A stretch of 6,515 bases of DNA, from positions 1 through 6,515 of the forward strand of contig JAQVEI010000142.1 in the NCBI GenBank assembly GCA_028697695.1, read 5' to 3'. The stretch is from Lentimicrobiaceae bacterium. Lineage in GTDB: Bacteria > Bacteroidota > Bacteroidia > Bacteroidales > Lentimicrobiaceae. Below the pieces are notes generated by a model, which saw only the letters and a list, made by a program, of their open reading frames with translations, had not been told where the DNA came from and made no database searches. The position numbers and the translations under genes were made by a program. This document shows positions 6,157 through 6,515 of the stretch, in pieces (within the stretch, counting starts at the first letter, position 1; every line of letters begins with the position of its first letter).

Positions 6157-6515
6157 TCATTGCAGTTTTCCTTTCAGGGCTGCAACCGGATCCATTTTTG
6201 CAATTTTACGCGCCGGTAAAAAGCTTACCAGGGTGGCTGCCACCACCACCAGCACCACGGTACCCAATACAAGGCTTAAGCCATAAACCGGATAGATGCG
6301 GTCGGCAATAATCACACCCATTCCCTGTGACGCTGCCGGAATGCCTATGCCCTCGCGAGCCATAAACCACAGCAGCGGAATGCCATAAAACGCGCCCAAC
6401 ACAGTGGCAAACAGGCTATACATGCTTCCCTCCATGGTAAAGAGCAAAGCCACCTGCCAGCGGGTCATCCCCATGGCAATGTAGGTGCCAATTTCGCGCT
6501 GACGGCGGAAAATGG
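6157..6515 (-). CDS. ABC transporter permease, FtsX/MacB type, C-terminal part (5' end beyond window)
   Basis: The frame is open to the right edge, so the ATG at 6474 is internal and not the start; about 119 residues of the C-terminus are visible. The first residues read IFRRQREIGTYIAMGMTRWQV, the coupling segment after the second membrane helix of FtsX-family permeases. Two hydrophobic segments follow: one starting at LLFTMEGSMYSLFATVLG, and one at YGLSLVLGTVVLVVVAATLV. The end, PARKIAKMDPVAALKG, is the classic FtsX/MacB tail just before the stop. It differs from the permease encoded next at the same motifs (REIGTYIAMG versus QEYGIRLALG), so the two are distinct subunits rather than a recent duplicate. 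Its N-terminal helix and periplasmic domain, and probably the cognate ATPase gene, lie to the right of the window. Confidence 0.9.
   Translation of the reverse strand, partial: IFRRQREIGTYIAMGMTRWQVALLFTMEGSMYSLFATVLGAFYGIPLLWFMAREGIGIPAASQGMGVIIADRIYPVYGLSLVLGTVVLVVVAATLVSFLPARKIAKMDPVAALKGKLQ

Overview
The window looks like a piece of a Bacteroidota chromosome, probably Bacteroidia (phylum fairly likely, lower ranks a guess). The evidence is as follows. Two intergenic regions hold the octamer TATATTTG on the minus strand, which fits the Bacteroidota -7 element TAnnTTTG. Most starts are ATG codons behind A/T-rich leaders with no Shine-Dalgarno sequence. The gene families (YfcC-type carrier, LolA-like protein next to FtsX permeases) are common in that phylum. 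All supported genes lie on the minus strand, so transcription runs from the right edge to the left. No gene is convincing on the plus strand, and I see no RNA gene, mobile element, CRISPR array or long repeat.

Right part, in transcription order: the 3' end of an FtsX/MacB-type ABC permease (6157-6515, start outside the window); a 235-bp gap; a complete second permease of the same superfamily (4647-5921); a 158-bp gap with a likely promoter; a short-chain dehydrogenase/reductase (SDR, 3577-4488); and, after only 6 bp, a periplasmic LolA-like protein (2833-3570). Two different FtsX permeases plus a LolA-like protein suggest an inner-membrane ABC exporter or lipoprotein-extraction machine with a periplasmic carrier. 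The ATPase is not visible and would be expected upstream, beyond the right edge. The SDR sits between the permeases and the LolA-like gene and is the odd member.

Middle part: a 139-bp gap holds a second TATATTTG promoter reading into a YfcC/DcuC-superfamily carrier of 533 residues (1092-2693). One base after its stop comes ogt (608-1090), a methylated-DNA--protein-cysteine methyltransferase with an intact PCHR active site. The two are probably co-transcribed.

Left part: after a 110-bp gap, a gene runs off the left edge (1-497). Its 165 visible residues are an N-terminal membrane anchor followed by a GyrI-like domain. The order of motifs resembles the eukaryotic ER-phagy receptor TEX264 as I remember it. 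This is the most interesting item in the window. The rest looks like ordinary chromosomal genes, and I found no clear sign of a new defence or mobile system.
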